Under the pieces are notes generated by a model. That model searched no databases, was not told the DNA's origin, and saw nothing but the letters and a program-made list of their open reading frames with translations. A stretch of 64,000 nucleotides of DNA from NCBI RefSeq assembly GCF_002013915.1, contig NZ_MBTF01000039.1, forward strand, positions 124,001 to 188,000. Reading direction: 5' to 3'. Positions 31,810-42,071 of this stretch are shown here, one piece after another. Within the stretch, counting starts at the first letter, position 1; each line of letters begins with the position of its first letter. The position numbers were made by a program, and so were the translations under genes. This DNA is from Mucilaginibacter pedocola. Its GTDB lineage: Bacteria; Bacteroidota; Bacteroidia; Sphingobacteriales; Sphingobacteriaceae.

Positions 31810-34800
31810 ATGAATATATCTCTATTATCAAATGGAGTAGTTCGTTATGTTTTTATATTAATGAAATTTACCACGCTCGCCTGTTTTGTGGTTTGCTTAA
31901 TGTGCCTCTCGGCCATTGCGAACGACTCTTTCGGCCAGAAGTTTCTGGAGCAGCCGGTAACGCTTAAGTTGAAGAACGATAAGCTTACCGATGTGCTGGA
32001 GAAGCTTTCTGCCGATAAACAAGTGAAGTTTGCTTATGCCGATAACGTGCTGAAGCCGGGCTTCAGGGTGAGCGTTGATGCAAGCAACAAAACCATAAAA
32101 CAGGTATTGGATGAGGTTTTAACTCCGTTTAACCTCTCGTACAAAATTATCGATGATGTTATCGTTATAGGCGAACGTACCGAAGCAGAAATTGCTGCCG
32201 CAACTATTAAACCGGCAAAGCAATTCGCCAAAATAAACGGTAAGGTAACCGACGATACCAACCTGCCTTTACCGGGCGTAAGTGTTAGGTTAAAAGGCAC
32301 CAGTATTGCAACCGTTACCGATATCAATGGTAACTTTATACTGGATGCGCCCGACCTGAACGGTACACTGGTATTCACGTTTATCGGTTTCACCGCCAAA
32401 GAAGTCCCGCTTAATGGACAATCTACCGTAAATGCACAACTGCTTCCCGAGCGTACCTCGCTGAACGAGGTAGTGGTAGTGGGCTACGGCACGCAAAAAC
32501 GTGTGAACGTTATTGGCGCGGTAGACCAGGTGGGCTCATCAGCTATCGATGGCAAACCATCAGCTAACCTTACGCAGGCCCTGCAGGGTACTTTACCTAA
32601 CTTAACCATACAGCAAACCAGTGCCGAGCCGGGTGCTTACCAAAACATCAACATCCGTGGGGTGAGCACGCTGGGTAACAACGGTCCGCTGATAGTTATT
32701 GACGGTATTACCGGTGGCGATATTAACCTGTTGAATCCGCAGGATATCGAGACAGTATCGGTACTGAAGGATGCGGGTAGTGCTGCTATCTACGGTTCGC
32801 GCTCGGCAAACGGTGTAATTTTGGTGACCACCAAAAAAGGAAAAAAAGGTACTGCAACGCTTACCTACAACGGGCAAGCAGGTGTGCAATCGCCGCATGT
32901 GGGTTACCGACCGGTACACAGCTACGAGAACGCCATTTTGCGTAACGAAACCGTAGTGAACGCCGGTTTACCGCCTATTTACAGCCCGGCACAAATACGC
33001 GCCTACCAAGAGCAGGGAGATAACCAGTGGTTCTTAGATGCCATCCTGAAAAACGCCACGCAACAAAACCATAACCTGGCTTTAAGCGGCGGCGCAGAAA
33101 ATACTACTTATTTAGTATCGGCCGGCGTTACCGACCAACGCAGCAATTTGGTTGGGCCCAACTATGGTCTACGCAGGTACAACTACCGCATGAACCTTAC
33201 CACCCAGTTTGGCAAATTAAAATTAACCAGCATACTGGCTTACGCACGTACCGAGATAAAAGAACACTCGTACAGTACCGGTACCCTTATTGTTGATGCC
33301 GGCCGTACGCCAACTTATTACCAGATAAAGGATGCCAACGGCAACTACCTCACCAACGATGTATTGCAGGAGTTTAACCCGCTCGGTATCCTGGAAAAAG
33401 GCGGCTACCGCAAACGCGATAACGACAATATCTTCGGTAACCTGAATGCCGAATTGGCCGTAACTAAGGACTTTAAAATAAAAGGTGTTTTTGGCGGTAC
33501 GCTATTGGCCAACCACATGTTCGGCCGCGTGATACAGGTAAACTTTGCACCTAAAGGAACTTATGGTGCCGATAGGAATACCGACGACGATAACAACAAG
33601 AACCTGTTCATAAACACCCAGTTTTTAGCGCAATACACCAAAACCATTGCTAAAAACCACAATGTGGATGTACTGGTAGGTGTAGCCAATGAATCTACCA
33701 CTAACACCAGCAACTTTTTGCACCTGAAGTATACCGACCCCGAACTGGGTACCCCGGTAACAGGTACGGTGATAGACCCATCGTCTACCGCTACCAATAA
33801 CAACAAAACCGAAAGCAGCCTCAACTCGCTTTTCGGCCGTGCGAGCTACTCGTATAAAAACAAGTATTATGGCGAGGTCGATTTCAGGCTGGATGCTTCT
33901 TCAAGATTCGCTAAAGATAACCGCAATGCGTTCTTCCCGTCTGTATCTGGCGGTTACCGTTTAAGCGAGGAGGATTTTATGGAGAACTACCGCGCCAAAG
34001 TGGGTGACCTGAAATTGCGTGCCTCTTACGGTATATTGGGTAACCAAAACGTAGGCGACTACCAATTCCTGAGCACTTACCAGGCATCAACAGGCACTTA
34101 CTACGGCTTCAATAATGGTGTGGTTGGTACTACCGATATCCGTTTTGCTAACCCTGATATCCGTTGGGAGCGCGCTGCAACCTTCAACGTGGGTGCCGAT
34201 GCAACCTTCTTTAATAATGCGCTGACTTTATCGGTTGATTACTTTAACAAAATTACCCGCGATATTTTGCTGCCACCGCGTGTACCTGGTGTATACGGCG
34301 CAGGCCTGCCCGATTACAATGCCGGCAAGGTGCAAAACCATGGCTGGGAGGTTAACCTGAATTACCGTGTTAAAACCGGCGGCTTTGCACACTCATTTGC
34401 CTTTAACGTTGCCGATTCTAAAAACAAAGTGTTAAGCCTCGAAGGCGGCGACCAGTTGCGCAGTTACGACGAGATGCAGATCATCAATAAAGTTGGTTTG
34501 CCTATTGGCTCGTACGTAGGCTACAAACGCGATGGCTATTTCCAGAATTTGGATGATGTTACCAACGGCCCTAAATTTTCGGGCGTGAACGTTGTGCCCG
34601 GCGATAACCGCTATGTGGATGTGAACGGCGATGGCGTGATAGACGATAACGACAAATTTGTGTTAGGCAACGGCTTCCCTCGCTTAACCTTTGGTTTTAC
34701 TTATAACGTTACCTACAAATGGTTCGACCTGAACATATTTGCACAGGGCGTTGGCAAGCGTAGCGTATTTATCCGTGGCGAACAGGTAGAGCCTTTCCAC

Positions 34801-35196
34801 TTTGGCTACTCGCAGGTAATTTACCAGCATCAGTTGGATTACTGGACCCCGCAAAACCCCGACGCCCGTTTCCCTCGCTTAGCAGCTAACGGCAGCCAAA
34901 GCAACGAGAACAACTTCCGCCGCGGTTCGGATATGTACATATTCGATGGCTCGTACCTGCGCATCAAAAATGTGCAGTTGGGTTACACCCTGCCTGTGGG
35001 CGTAGCTAAAAAGATAGGTATGCGCAAAGTTAGGGCCTACCTAACCGGGCAAAACATCCTTACGTTCTCGGGTATCAAATTCCTCGACCCCGAAACCACC
35101 GAATTTAACAGCAATGTGCAGGCGGGCGGCGCAAACAGCGGCAGGGCATACCCTACGCCAATTTACTACGGGTTTGGTATTGATGTAACGTTATAA
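31810..35196 (+). CDS. susC: SusC/RagA-type receptor with STN signalling domain (mannan locus)
   Basis: A 1128-residue outer-membrane TonB-dependent transporter. An N-terminal hydrophobic export segment (about 12-37) is followed by a secretin/TonB N-terminal domain (49-121; VTLKLKNDKLTDVLEKLSADKQVKFAYADN), a carboxypeptidase-regulatory-like domain (141-212), LNEVVVVGYG (218-227), a plug with GSRSANGVILVTTKKG, and the barrel. The STN domain is the part that contacts FecR-type anti-sigma factors, which fits the fecR gene just upstream. The substrate is inferred from the downstream GH76 and GH125 genes to be alpha-1,6-mannan oligosaccharide. Confidence 0.93.
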   Translation: MNISLLSNGVVRYVFILMKFTTLACFVVCLMCLSAIANDSFGQKFLEQPVTLKLKNDKLTDVLEKLSADKQVKFAYADNVLKPGFRVSVDASNKTIKQVLDEVLTPFNLSYKIIDDVIVIGERTEAEIAAATIKPAKQFAKINGKVTDDTNLPLPGVSVRLKGTSIATVTDINGNFILDAPDLNGTLVFTFIGFTAKEVPLNGQSTVNAQLLPERTSLNEVVVVGYGTQKRVNVIGAVDQVGSSAIDGKPSANLTQALQGTLPNLTIQQTSAEPGAYQNINIRGVSTLGNNGPLIVIDGITGGDINLLNPQDIETVSVLKDAGSAAIYGSRSANGVILVTTKKGKKGTATLTYNGQAGVQSPHVGYRPVHSYENAILRNETVVNAGLPPIYSPAQIRAYQEQGDNQWFLDAILKNATQQNHNLALSGGAENTTYLVSAGVTDQRSNLVGPNYGLRRYNYRMNLTTQFGKLKLTSILAYARTEIKEHSYSTGTLIVDAGRTPTYYQIKDANGNYLTNDVLQEFNPLGILEKGGYRKRDNDNIFGNLNAELAVTKDFKIKGVFGGTLLANHMFGRVIQVNFAPKGTYGADRNTDDDNNKNLFINTQFLAQYTKTIAKNHNVDVLVGVANESTTNTSNFLHLKYTDPELGTPVTGTVIDPSSTATNNNKTESSLNSLFGRASYSYKNKYYGEVDFRLDASSRFAKDNRNAFFPSVSGGYRLSEEDFMENYRAKVGDLKLRASYGILGNQNVGDYQFLSTYQASTGTYYGFNNGVVGTTDIRFANPDIRWERAATFNVGADATFFNNALTLSVDYFNKITRDILLPPRVPGVYGAGLPDYNAGKVQNHGWEVNLNYRVKTGGFAHSFAFNVADSKNKVLSLEGGDQLRSYDEMQIINKVGLPIGSYVGYKRDGYFQNLDDVTNGPKFSGVNVVPGDNRYVDVNGDGVIDDNDKFVLGNGFPRLTFGFTYNVTYKWFDLNIFAQGVGKRSVFIRGEQVEPFHFGYSQVIYQHQLDYWTPQNPDARFPRLAANGSQSNENNFRRGSDMYIFDGSYLRIKNVQLGYTLPVGVAKKIGMRKVRAYLTGQNILTFSGIKFLDPETTEFNSNVQAGGANSGRAYPTPIYYGFGIDVTL

Positions 35197-35207
35197 ATAT
35201 TGCTATC

Positions 35208-36860
35208 ATGAAAAAAATTAGAAACTATAATAAAGCCGCGTTTTTTATCATGCTGATCGTATTTACATCGGCCTGTAAAAAACTGGACCTGGCACCGGAG
35301 AACCGCTTTACCGAAGCAACCTACTGGACCACCACCGAAAAGGCGACCGCCGTGCTGAGCACTGCCTACGCCCAAATGTTTAATAACGACTGGTTTTTTT
35401 ACAACGAAGGCGCATCAGACAATGCCTACAACGGCCGTGGCGATGCCAGCGGTGTAGCTTCGCTTGCTGCCGGCACTTATGATGCTTCGCTTGCCCGCGT
35501 ACGGGATGAGTGGAACTCGCACTACTCGGGTATAAAAACCTGCAACATCTTCTTAGAGAATGTAGATAAGGTAACATCGATGGATGCCAACCTGAATGCC
35601 CGCATGAAAGGCGAAGCGAGGTTCATTCGCGCGTACCACTACTTTCAGTTAGAGAACTGGTATGGCGATGTGCCTTTGTTTGATAAGGACATCTCGCTTG
35701 ATGAATCAAAAACCATCAGCCGCACGCCAAAAGCACAGGTGGTTGATTTTGTGCTGAAGGAACTGGATGCTGCCGCAGCAGTGTTGCCAACCAACACAGC
35801 TTATGCCGAAGCCGACCGTGGCCGCATTACCAAAGGCGCTGCCATAGCTTTAAAAGCAAGGGTATTACTTTACGAAAGCCGCTGGGCTGATGTAGTTACC
35901 ACCTGCGAGCAATTGATAGGCAATACCACCAATGGTACCTACAGTTTGTTCAACTCGTACGAGGGTTTGTTCCTTCCGCAGAACGAGTATAACAGCGAAG
36001 TAATGCTCGATTTGCAATACGTATCGGGCGCGCCTAACCGCAGTTACAACAATTTCTTCGATTTTGCCCCGCTATCGGTTGGTGCCAGGCTGAATGCTTT
36101 GGCTCCGACGCAAGAACTGGTTGATAGTTACCTGATGGCCAATGGCAAAAAGATAGGTGATGCAGGCAGCGGTTACGATGAAAATAACCCGTACGTAAAC
36201 CGCGACCCACGCCTCACCAATACTGTTGTGTACAACCTGTACCAATGGAAAAGACCCGATGGTTCGATAAAAACCATCTACATAAAACCCGGTTCGGACC
36301 CTAACCCGGATGCCAACACCGGGCGTGGTACGGATGAGTATGCTTCGGGTGCGGTTAGCTCGCCAACGGGCTATTACATGCGTAAATACTACGACCCAAC
36401 ATCGTTAACCAACTTCCAGTCGGGTTTGAATTTAATTATGATACGTTATGCCGATGTGCTGCTGATGTATGCCGAAGCTAAAAACGAGCTGGGCCAACTG
36501 GACGCAGGTACCTGGGATAAAACCATTAAACCTATCCGCACCCGTGCAGGCTTTACCGCTGCCGATGCGCTTAACTTCCCTGCAGGCGGGCAAACTGTGC
36601 TGCGCGATATCGTTCGTAACGAGCGCCGTATAGAGCTGGCCATGGAAGGCTTGCGCGTGTTCGATATCCGCCGCTGGAAAACTGCCGAAGTGGTATTGAA
36701 CGGCTGGGCGCATGGTGCCAAGTATGGCCCAACATCGGTTGATAACGGCTACATCCGCGCAAACCAGCGCAGCTTTGATGCCGGCCGTGCCTACCTGTGG
36801 CCTATCCCGCGCGACGAGCGTAACGTTAACCCGAACTTGACACAAAACCCGGGTTGGTAA
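35208..36860 (+). CDS. susD: SusD/RagB-type nutrient-binding lipoprotein (mannan locus)
   Basis: A 550-residue surface lipoprotein (Cys23 in TSAC). SusD features include FIRAYHYFQLENWYGDVPLFD, RGRITKGAAIALKARVLLYESRWADVV, IRYADVLLMYAEAKNELGQLD and IVRNERRIELAMEGLRVFDIRRWK. It ends with the typical WPIPRDERNVNPNLTQNPGW. It starts 12 bases after susC and forms the lid for mannan oligosaccharide uptake. Confidence 0.93.
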   Translation: MKKIRNYNKAAFFIMLIVFTSACKKLDLAPENRFTEATYWTTTEKATAVLSTAYAQMFNNDWFFYNEGASDNAYNGRGDASGVASLAAGTYDASLARVRDEWNSHYSGIKTCNIFLENVDKVTSMDANLNARMKGEARFIRAYHYFQLENWYGDVPLFDKDISLDESKTISRTPKAQVVDFVLKELDAAAAVLPTNTAYAEADRGRITKGAAIALKARVLLYESRWADVVTTCEQLIGNTTNGTYSLFNSYEGLFLPQNEYNSEVMLDLQYVSGAPNRSYNNFFDFAPLSVGARLNALAPTQELVDSYLMANGKKIGDAGSGYDENNPYVNRDPRLTNTVVYNLYQWKRPDGSIKTIYIKPGSDPNPDANTGRGTDEYASGAVSSPTGYYMRKYYDPTSLTNFQSGLNLIMIRYADVLLMYAEAKNELGQLDAGTWDKTIKPIRTRAGFTAADALNFPAGGQTVLRDIVRNERRIELAMEGLRVFDIRRWKTAEVVLNGWAHGAKYGPTSVDNGYIRANQRSFDAGRAYLWPIPRDERNVNPNLTQNPGW

Positions 36861-36898
36861 TTCCTAAACTATTTGTAAAACATTCATCAATTAAGATA

Positions 36899-38038
36899 AT
36901 GAAAAAGATATTCTATAGCCTTTTGGCATGTGTTGTTGCAGTAATGGTGGTATCGGGCTGCAAAAAAGATAAAACATTAAACCACACCAATGTATCGGCG
37001 GTAAGCACACTGTTCGCGCCGGAGAATAACAAATTTGTAAAGATAGCCTCGGGTGCATCGGGTGCGGTTTCCTTCGAATGGGAGCAAGCACGTGCTGAAG
37101 ACAATGGCCTGGTGTTGTACGAAGTTGCTTTTGATAAAGAAGGCGGCGATTTTTCGCACCCGCTGTATTCTACACCATCAGACGGTAACGGTTTGTACAA
37201 CAAATTAAGCCTTAGCTTTAGCGACCTGAACAAAATTGCCACTTCAGCAGGCGTAAAGCCACAAGAGTCGGGTAAAGTGATTTGGACGGTAATGTCGTCT
37301 AAAGGTATCAACGTGCAAAAGTCGGCGCAGGTGCGTACTGTAGAGATACAACGCCCTGCCGGTTTCACCGATATCCCTACCGAACTTTATCTGACCGGTT
37401 CTGCTACCGAAGGCGGCGAGGATCTGAGCAAAGCCATCAAATTAAAGCTGACCGCTCCGGGTAAATTCGAGGCCTTTACTTCGCTGAAAGCAGGTACTTA
37501 CCACTTTGCCGACAGGAATACCGGTACGCCATCAACCTTCTCGTACGATGGTACAAAACTTACCGAAGAAGGCAACACTACGGTAACCGGCGCAACTAAA
37601 GTACAACGCATTGAGGTTGATTTCAACGTGGCATCGTTCAAAGTTACGGAGGTTGTATCGGTAGGTCTGTGGTTTGCAGCTGATAATAAAATTTGGTACG
37701 ACCTGCCATACAAAGCTGCAGGTGTTTGGGAAATTGATGGGGCTTCGGTAGTGTTCCACCAGGAATCGTGGGGCCGCGACGAGCGTTATAAATTCCGCTT
37801 TACCTTTAAAGATGCCGCCGGTGCCACCAGTACCCAATACTACGGCAGCGTAAATTCCGACAATAGCCGCCCGGATGCCAATACGCCTGCATCATTCTAC
37901 TACATGGTGCCTGTTAACAGCAACCAGTACGATTACTGCTTTAAATTCACAGGTGCTGCCGATAATAAAACGGCAGATATTAAAGTGGATTTCAGTGCTA
38001 ACGGCCCTGCCTATACCCACTCGGTTACGGTTAAATAA
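36899..38038 (+). CDS. SusE-like glycan-binding lipoprotein (mannan locus)
   Basis: A 379-residue lipoprotein (Cys21 in VSGC). The N-terminal SusE-type domain has SFEWEQARAEDNGLVLYEVAFDKE, and the C-terminal part has two beta-sandwich modules, with ELYLTGSATEGGEDLSKAIKLKLT and a second starting GLWFAADNKIWYDLPY, rich in aromatic residues. The start is the ATG at 36899 (MKKIFYSLLA). The frame is open from 36854 and would overlap susD, but has no signal peptide. It likely binds mannan at the surface. Confidence 0.8.
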   Translation: MKKIFYSLLACVVAVMVVSGCKKDKTLNHTNVSAVSTLFAPENNKFVKIASGASGAVSFEWEQARAEDNGLVLYEVAFDKEGGDFSHPLYSTPSDGNGLYNKLSLSFSDLNKIATSAGVKPQESGKVIWTVMSSKGINVQKSAQVRTVEIQRPAGFTDIPTELYLTGSATEGGEDLSKAIKLKLTAPGKFEAFTSLKAGTYHFADRNTGTPSTFSYDGTKLTEEGNTTVTGATKVQRIEVDFNVASFKVTEVVSVGLWFAADNKIWYDLPYKAAGVWEIDGASVVFHQESWGRDERYKFRFTFKDAAGATSTQYYGSVNSDNSRPDANTPASFYYMVPVNSNQYDYCFKFTGAADNKTADIKVDFSANGPAYTHSVTVK

Positions 38039-38055
38039 TAAAGGTATTTACCAGT

Positions 38056-38083
38056 CCCGCAAAGCTGCTTTAGGTTTTGCGGG
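38056..38083 (+). other. Hairpin between the SusE-like and GH76 genes
   Basis: CCCGCAAA (38056-38063) and TTTGCGGG (38076-38083) form an 8-bp stem in the 63-base gap before the GH76 start. No T-run follows. It may act as an RNA processing or stability element in the operon. Confidence 0.5.
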
Positions 38084-38101
38084 GCTTAACATCAACCCAA
38101 C

Positions 38102-39262
38102 ATGAAGTTCAATTCAAAATATATAGGCAAGGCAGCAGTGGTGGCAATAATGCCGCTGATGCTAAGCTCGTGCCTGAAGGATAAGCCTTTCCCGCTGTAT
38201 GGCGATAAAGGGGCAACGGTAATTAATTACACCTGGGCCGAAACGGCCGACTCACTGCAAACTGCCACGTATACCAACTACATATCGGCCAACGGCAACT
38301 ATTTTAAACAGGATAACGGCGGCAACACCAACTACAATTATTGGCCACAGGCACATACGCTTGATGTTTTTACCGATGCCTACCAGCGCACCAATAACGA
38401 TATCTACAAACAGCGCATGAAATCGTTACTGAACGGTACGCGCATTACCAATGGCAACAAGTACCCTAACGAGTATTACGACGATATGGAATGGCTTGCC
38501 CTGGCTGCCCTGCGCGCCTACGAGGTAACCAACGATAACGATTACCTGGATGCCGCCAACATATTATGGACCGATATAAAAACCGGCGTAAACGATAATC
38601 AGGGTGGAGGCATTGCCTGGCGCAAAAGCCAGCTGGATTACAAAAACACTCCGGCCAACGCACCCGCCATTATTTTTGCTTGCCGCCTGTACAGGTTAAA
38701 AAACAACGCTGCCGATCTAACCCTGGCCAAACAGCTTTATGCGTGGATGAAGACAACCTTGGTTGACCCAGCCACAGGCATCATTTGGGATGGCATAAAC
38801 GGCAACCACGACGGGCAGATAAGCAAAAATAAATTTACTTATAACCAGGGCGTATACATGGGCGCTGCATTGGAGCTTTATAACGTTACCAAAGATGCAA
38901 GCTATCTTGATGATGCCATGCGCAACGCCAGCGCCACTATTGTAGATACCGATATTTCACCCGGCGGACTGCTAAAATCAGAAGGACAGGGCGATGGTGG
39001 TTTGTTTAAAGCGATATTGGTGCGCTACCTTACCGAGGTGATACAAAGCCCCGATATTGCCCCGAGCAATAAAGACGCATATGTGAAGTTTTTAAAATAC
39101 AACGCCCAAACCTTGTTTAACAAAGGCATTGGCCGCCCCGCCATGACGGTTAGCCCCGATTGGAAATCGGCACCGCAAGGCACTATCGACCTTACCACGC
39201 AAATAAGCGGGGTTACCATGATAGAGATGGCTGCTAAATTGCATAAGGCTGGGTTGTTATAG
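38102..39262 (+). CDS. GH76 alpha-1,6-mannanase lipoprotein
   Basis: A 386-residue lipoprotein (Cys24 in LSSC) of the GH76 (alpha/alpha)6 barrel family. The catalytic adjacent aspartates are Asp127 and Asp128 in NEYYDDMEWLALA. WPQAHTLDVFTDAY and NQGVYMGAALELY are further family segments. It should be an endo-acting alpha-1,6-mannanase cutting the backbone of fungal or bacterial mannan at the surface. It comes straight after the SusE-like gene. Confidence 0.88.
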   Translation: MKFNSKYIGKAAVVAIMPLMLSSCLKDKPFPLYGDKGATVINYTWAETADSLQTATYTNYISANGNYFKQDNGGNTNYNYWPQAHTLDVFTDAYQRTNNDIYKQRMKSLLNGTRITNGNKYPNEYYDDMEWLALAALRAYEVTNDNDYLDAANILWTDIKTGVNDNQGGGIAWRKSQLDYKNTPANAPAIIFACRLYRLKNNAADLTLAKQLYAWMKTTLVDPATGIIWDGINGNHDGQISKNKFTYNQGVYMGAALELYNVTKDASYLDDAMRNASATIVDTDISPGGLLKSEGQGDGGLFKAILVRYLTEVIQSPDIAPSNKDAYVKFLKYNAQTLFNKGIGRPAMTVSPDWKSAPQGTIDLTTQISGVTMIEMAAKLHKAGLL

Positions 39263-39320
39263 GATAACCATTCCGCCATAGCGATGCGTTTAAAACCCAT
39301 CGCTATGAGGAGGCACAGAA

Positions 39321-39460
39321 AAAGCGGTGGGAGTGTGCGATTCCCCTCTTGAGAGGGACGGAGGGGTGTGTTTTTCGCGAACAATGCATTACATAATTGC
39401 ATAGTGGCTAACACACCCCCGCAGCCGCAATTGCCAACGCGCCCCCTCTCAAGAGGGGAG
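39321..39460. repeat. About 120-bp palindromic element, copy A1
   Basis: TTCCCCTCTTGAGAGGG (39341-39357) faces CCCTCTCAAGAGGGGA (39444-39459). Inner GGGGTGTGTT (39363-39372) and AACACACCCC (39410-39419) also pair. A GTGCGATTCC lead-in and GCATAGTGGCTA core are shared with copies at 56446 and 61212; a related copy is at 47295. It separates the GH76 and GH125 genes. Confidence 0.8.
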
Positions 39461-39555
39461 TTAGCGTTATTTAAAACTTTGGCACCATCTTCCGCCATAT
39501 TTAACTAATTTGCCGGGAGTTTTTATTACCGTTATAAGTACATTTATTTGAAAAT

Positions 39556-40968
39556 ATGAAAAGAAGGCAATTTATTGGCAGCACGGCCATGCTTGGTGCA
39601 GGTTTATTAATGAACAAGGCATCGTTCGCGGCAGATACATACCCTGTGGTGCGTGTACCGGCATCGCAACGCAAATTTACCAGCAAGGCAGTTGAGGCGG
39701 CCATAAAAGAGTTTAAGGCCAAAGTGAAAAACCCCGAGCTGGGCTGGTTGTTCGAGAACTGCTTCCCTAACACTTTGGATACTACCGTTACCTACAAAAA
39801 CGAAGGGGGCAAACCTGATACTTATGTAATTACCGGCGATATTGATGCCATGTGGCTGCGCGATAGCAGCGCCCAGGTTTGGCCCTACATTGCCTTTATT
39901 AAAAAGGATGCCGAGCTGCGTAACCTGGTTGCAGGTGTAATAAACCGCCAGGCCAAATGCATCAACTTCGACCCATATGCCAACGCTTTTTATGATGATA
40001 CCACCAAAGAAAGCGAATGGAAAGACGACCTGACCAAAATGAAACCCGGCCTGCACGAACGCAAGTGGGAGATAGATTCGCTTTGCTACCCTATACGCCT
40101 TTCATACAAATACTGGAAGCTTACCGGTGATACTTCGCCGTTTGATGCCAACTGGAAATCGGCCATACAAAACGTGCTGAAAACCTTTAAAGAGCAGCAA
40201 CGTAAGGATAACGACGGCCCGTACTCGTTCCAGCGTAAAACCGCCTGGGCTACCGATGGCGTGCCGATGAACGGTTTTGGTTACCCGGTAAAACCTGTTG
40301 GTTTGATATGCTCGTCATTCCGCCCGAGCGATGATGCAACGGTTTATTCGTTCCTTATCCCGTCGAACTTCTTTGCGGTAACCAGCTTAAAGCAATCATC
40401 AGAAATGGTGAAAACTATTTTGAAAGATGATGCCCTTTCTGCCGAATTGCTTGCTTTGGCAACTGAGGTAGAAACCGCCCTGCAGCAACATGCGGTGATT
40501 GATACCCCGCAATACGGCAAAGTTTACGCTTACGAAGTAAACGGTTTCGGCAGCTTCAACCTGATGGATGATGCCAACGTGCCAAGCCTGTTGGCCATGC
40601 CGTATTTGGATTCTATCAAAAACACCGACCCTATTTACCTCAATACCCGCAAAATGTTGTGGTCGTTAAACAACCCATTCTTCTTTAAAGGTACGGCCGG
40701 CGAAGGTATTGGTGGCCCGCACGCAGGTAAGGATATGATATGGCCTATCAGCATTATTGTACTGGCTTTAACCAGTAACGACGATGCGGAGATAAAGGCC
40801 TGTATTGAGCAGTTGCGCAAAACACACGGCGGTACCGGCTTTATGCACGAATCGTTCAACAAAAACGACGCTAAGAATTTCACCCGTAAATGGTTCGCCT
40901 GGGCAAACACGCTGTTCGGCGAATTGCTATGGGAAACCTATACCACCAAGCCGCAATTATTGGCTTAA
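39556..40968 (+). CDS. GH125 exo-alpha-1,6-mannosidase
   Basis: A 470-residue exported enzyme with an RR-containing N-terminus (MKRRQFIGSTAMLGAGLLM). The GH125 hallmark TGDIDAMWLRDSSAQVWPY is at residues 93-111, and GGPHAGKDMIWPISI and HGGTGFMHESFNKND follow in the C-terminal half. It belongs to a family of exo-alpha-1,6-mannosidases and should trim the oligosaccharides made by GH76. It lies between two GH76 genes in the same direction. The twin-arginine-like start may reflect Tat export, but the motif is not complete. Confidence 0.9.
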   Translation: MKRRQFIGSTAMLGAGLLMNKASFAADTYPVVRVPASQRKFTSKAVEAAIKEFKAKVKNPELGWLFENCFPNTLDTTVTYKNEGGKPDTYVITGDIDAMWLRDSSAQVWPYIAFIKKDAELRNLVAGVINRQAKCINFDPYANAFYDDTTKESEWKDDLTKMKPGLHERKWEIDSLCYPIRLSYKYWKLTGDTSPFDANWKSAIQNVLKTFKEQQRKDNDGPYSFQRKTAWATDGVPMNGFGYPVKPVGLICSSFRPSDDATVYSFLIPSNFFAVTSLKQSSEMVKTILKDDALSAELLALATEVETALQQHAVIDTPQYGKVYAYEVNGFGSFNLMDDANVPSLLAMPYLDSIKNTDPIYLNTRKMLWSLNNPFFFKGTAGEGIGGPHAGKDMIWPISIIVLALTSNDDAEIKACIEQLRKTHGGTGFMHESFNKNDAKNFTRKWFAWANTLFGELLWETYTTKPQLLA

Positions 40969-40985
40969 CAATTAAACACATACCT

Positions 40986-42053
40986 GTGAAAAAACTATCA
41001 TTTTTAATGGTATTGGGCTGTGCCATGGCTTTTAAAGCCGTGGCACAAACGCCCGATTATAAAGAGCGTATCAGCATTATCAATAAAAACATCTATCAAA
41101 CTTTTTATGATAAAGGCGCTAACCTCTACCTCGAAACCAACAACGCCGAGGAAAATAAAGGCAACCACTCTTTCCTGTGGCCATTAACTGCTTTATTGCA
41201 GGCCGCTAACGAAATGGAAGTACTGGAACCGGGCAAGCAATACATTGCCCCGGTGATGAAGGCCATTAACCAGTACTATTCGGGCCGTGCACCGGCACCG
41301 GGTTACCAGGCCATGGTAGTAAAGGAAAAACAGGATGCTCGCTTTTACGATGATAACGAGTGGATAGCCATTGCGCTGATGGATGCTTATGCCCGCACTC
41401 ACAAAAAAGAGTACCTCGAAACCTCTAAAATGATATACCGCTTTTTGCTAACCGGCCATAACCAGGTTGGCGGCGGCGGCTTTTATTGGGAAGAAGGCAA
41501 CCTCAAAAGCAAAAATACCTGCTCTAACGGCCCCGGTGTTTTGGTTGCCCTGCGCCTTTACCAGGCCACCAAACAAAAGGCGTATTTAGATACCGCCATA
41601 TCGGTTTACAACTGGACAAAGAAGAACCTGCTATCGCCTAAAGGCGTTTATTACGACAACCTGCAGCTGCCTTCGCTGAAGATAGATTCGGCATTTTACA
41701 CTTACAATGCGGGCACCATGCTGCAATCGGGTGTGATATTGTATAATATTACCAAGGATACCAAATACCTTGATGACGCCATGGACGTGGCTAAAGGTGC
41801 CGAAAAAGTATTCTTTAAAAACGGTAAGCTGCCCAACAACTACTGGTTCAACGCGGTGTTGATACGCGGGTATTTGGAACTTTATAAAGTAGAGAAAAAT
41901 AAGTCGCGCCTTAATTTCATCCTAACCGATGCCGAACACGTTTGGAACAACGAACACGATAGCCAAAACCTTCTCGGCAACCGCAAAATAAAAAGCCTGA
42001 TAGACCAATCGGCCATGCTTGAAACCTACTCGAGATTGGCTGCGTTGAAATAG
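40986..42053 (+). CDS. GH76 alpha-1,6-mannanase (second, soluble)
   Basis: A 355-residue exported GH76 enzyme starting at the GTG at 40986 (MKKLSFLMVLGCAMAFKAVAQ signal peptide, cleaved after residue 20). The frame is open further upstream, but that part overlaps the GH125 gene and is not a signal peptide. Catalytic aspartates Asp122 and Asp123 lie in RFYDDNEWIAIALMDAY. It is soluble and probably periplasmic, whereas the GH76 at 38102 is a lipoprotein, suggesting successive backbone cuts on both sides of the outer membrane. Confidence 0.87.
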   Translation: MKKLSFLMVLGCAMAFKAVAQTPDYKERISIINKNIYQTFYDKGANLYLETNNAEENKGNHSFLWPLTALLQAANEMEVLEPGKQYIAPVMKAINQYYSGRAPAPGYQAMVVKEKQDARFYDDNEWIAIALMDAYARTHKKEYLETSKMIYRFLLTGHNQVGGGGFYWEEGNLKSKNTCSNGPGVLVALRLYQATKQKAYLDTAISVYNWTKKNLLSPKGVYYDNLQLPSLKIDSAFYTYNAGTMLQSGVILYNITKDTKYLDDAMDVAKGAEKVFFKNGKLPNNYWFNAVLIRGYLELYKVEKNKSRLNFILTDAEHVWNNEHDSQNLLGNRKIKSLIDQSAMLETYSRLAALK

Positions 42054-42071
42054 GAACGAACTTTTCCATTT

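Noticed and set aside
39321..39460. CRISPR or tRNA-like structure in the palindromic elements
   Set aside because: Single palindromes per site with different cores; no cloverleaf, no CCA end, no repeat-spacer order.
40890..40985. ATG start of the second GH76 inside the GH125 gene
   Set aside because: It would overlap GH125 and lacks a signal peptide. The GTG at 40986 yields a clean signal peptide.
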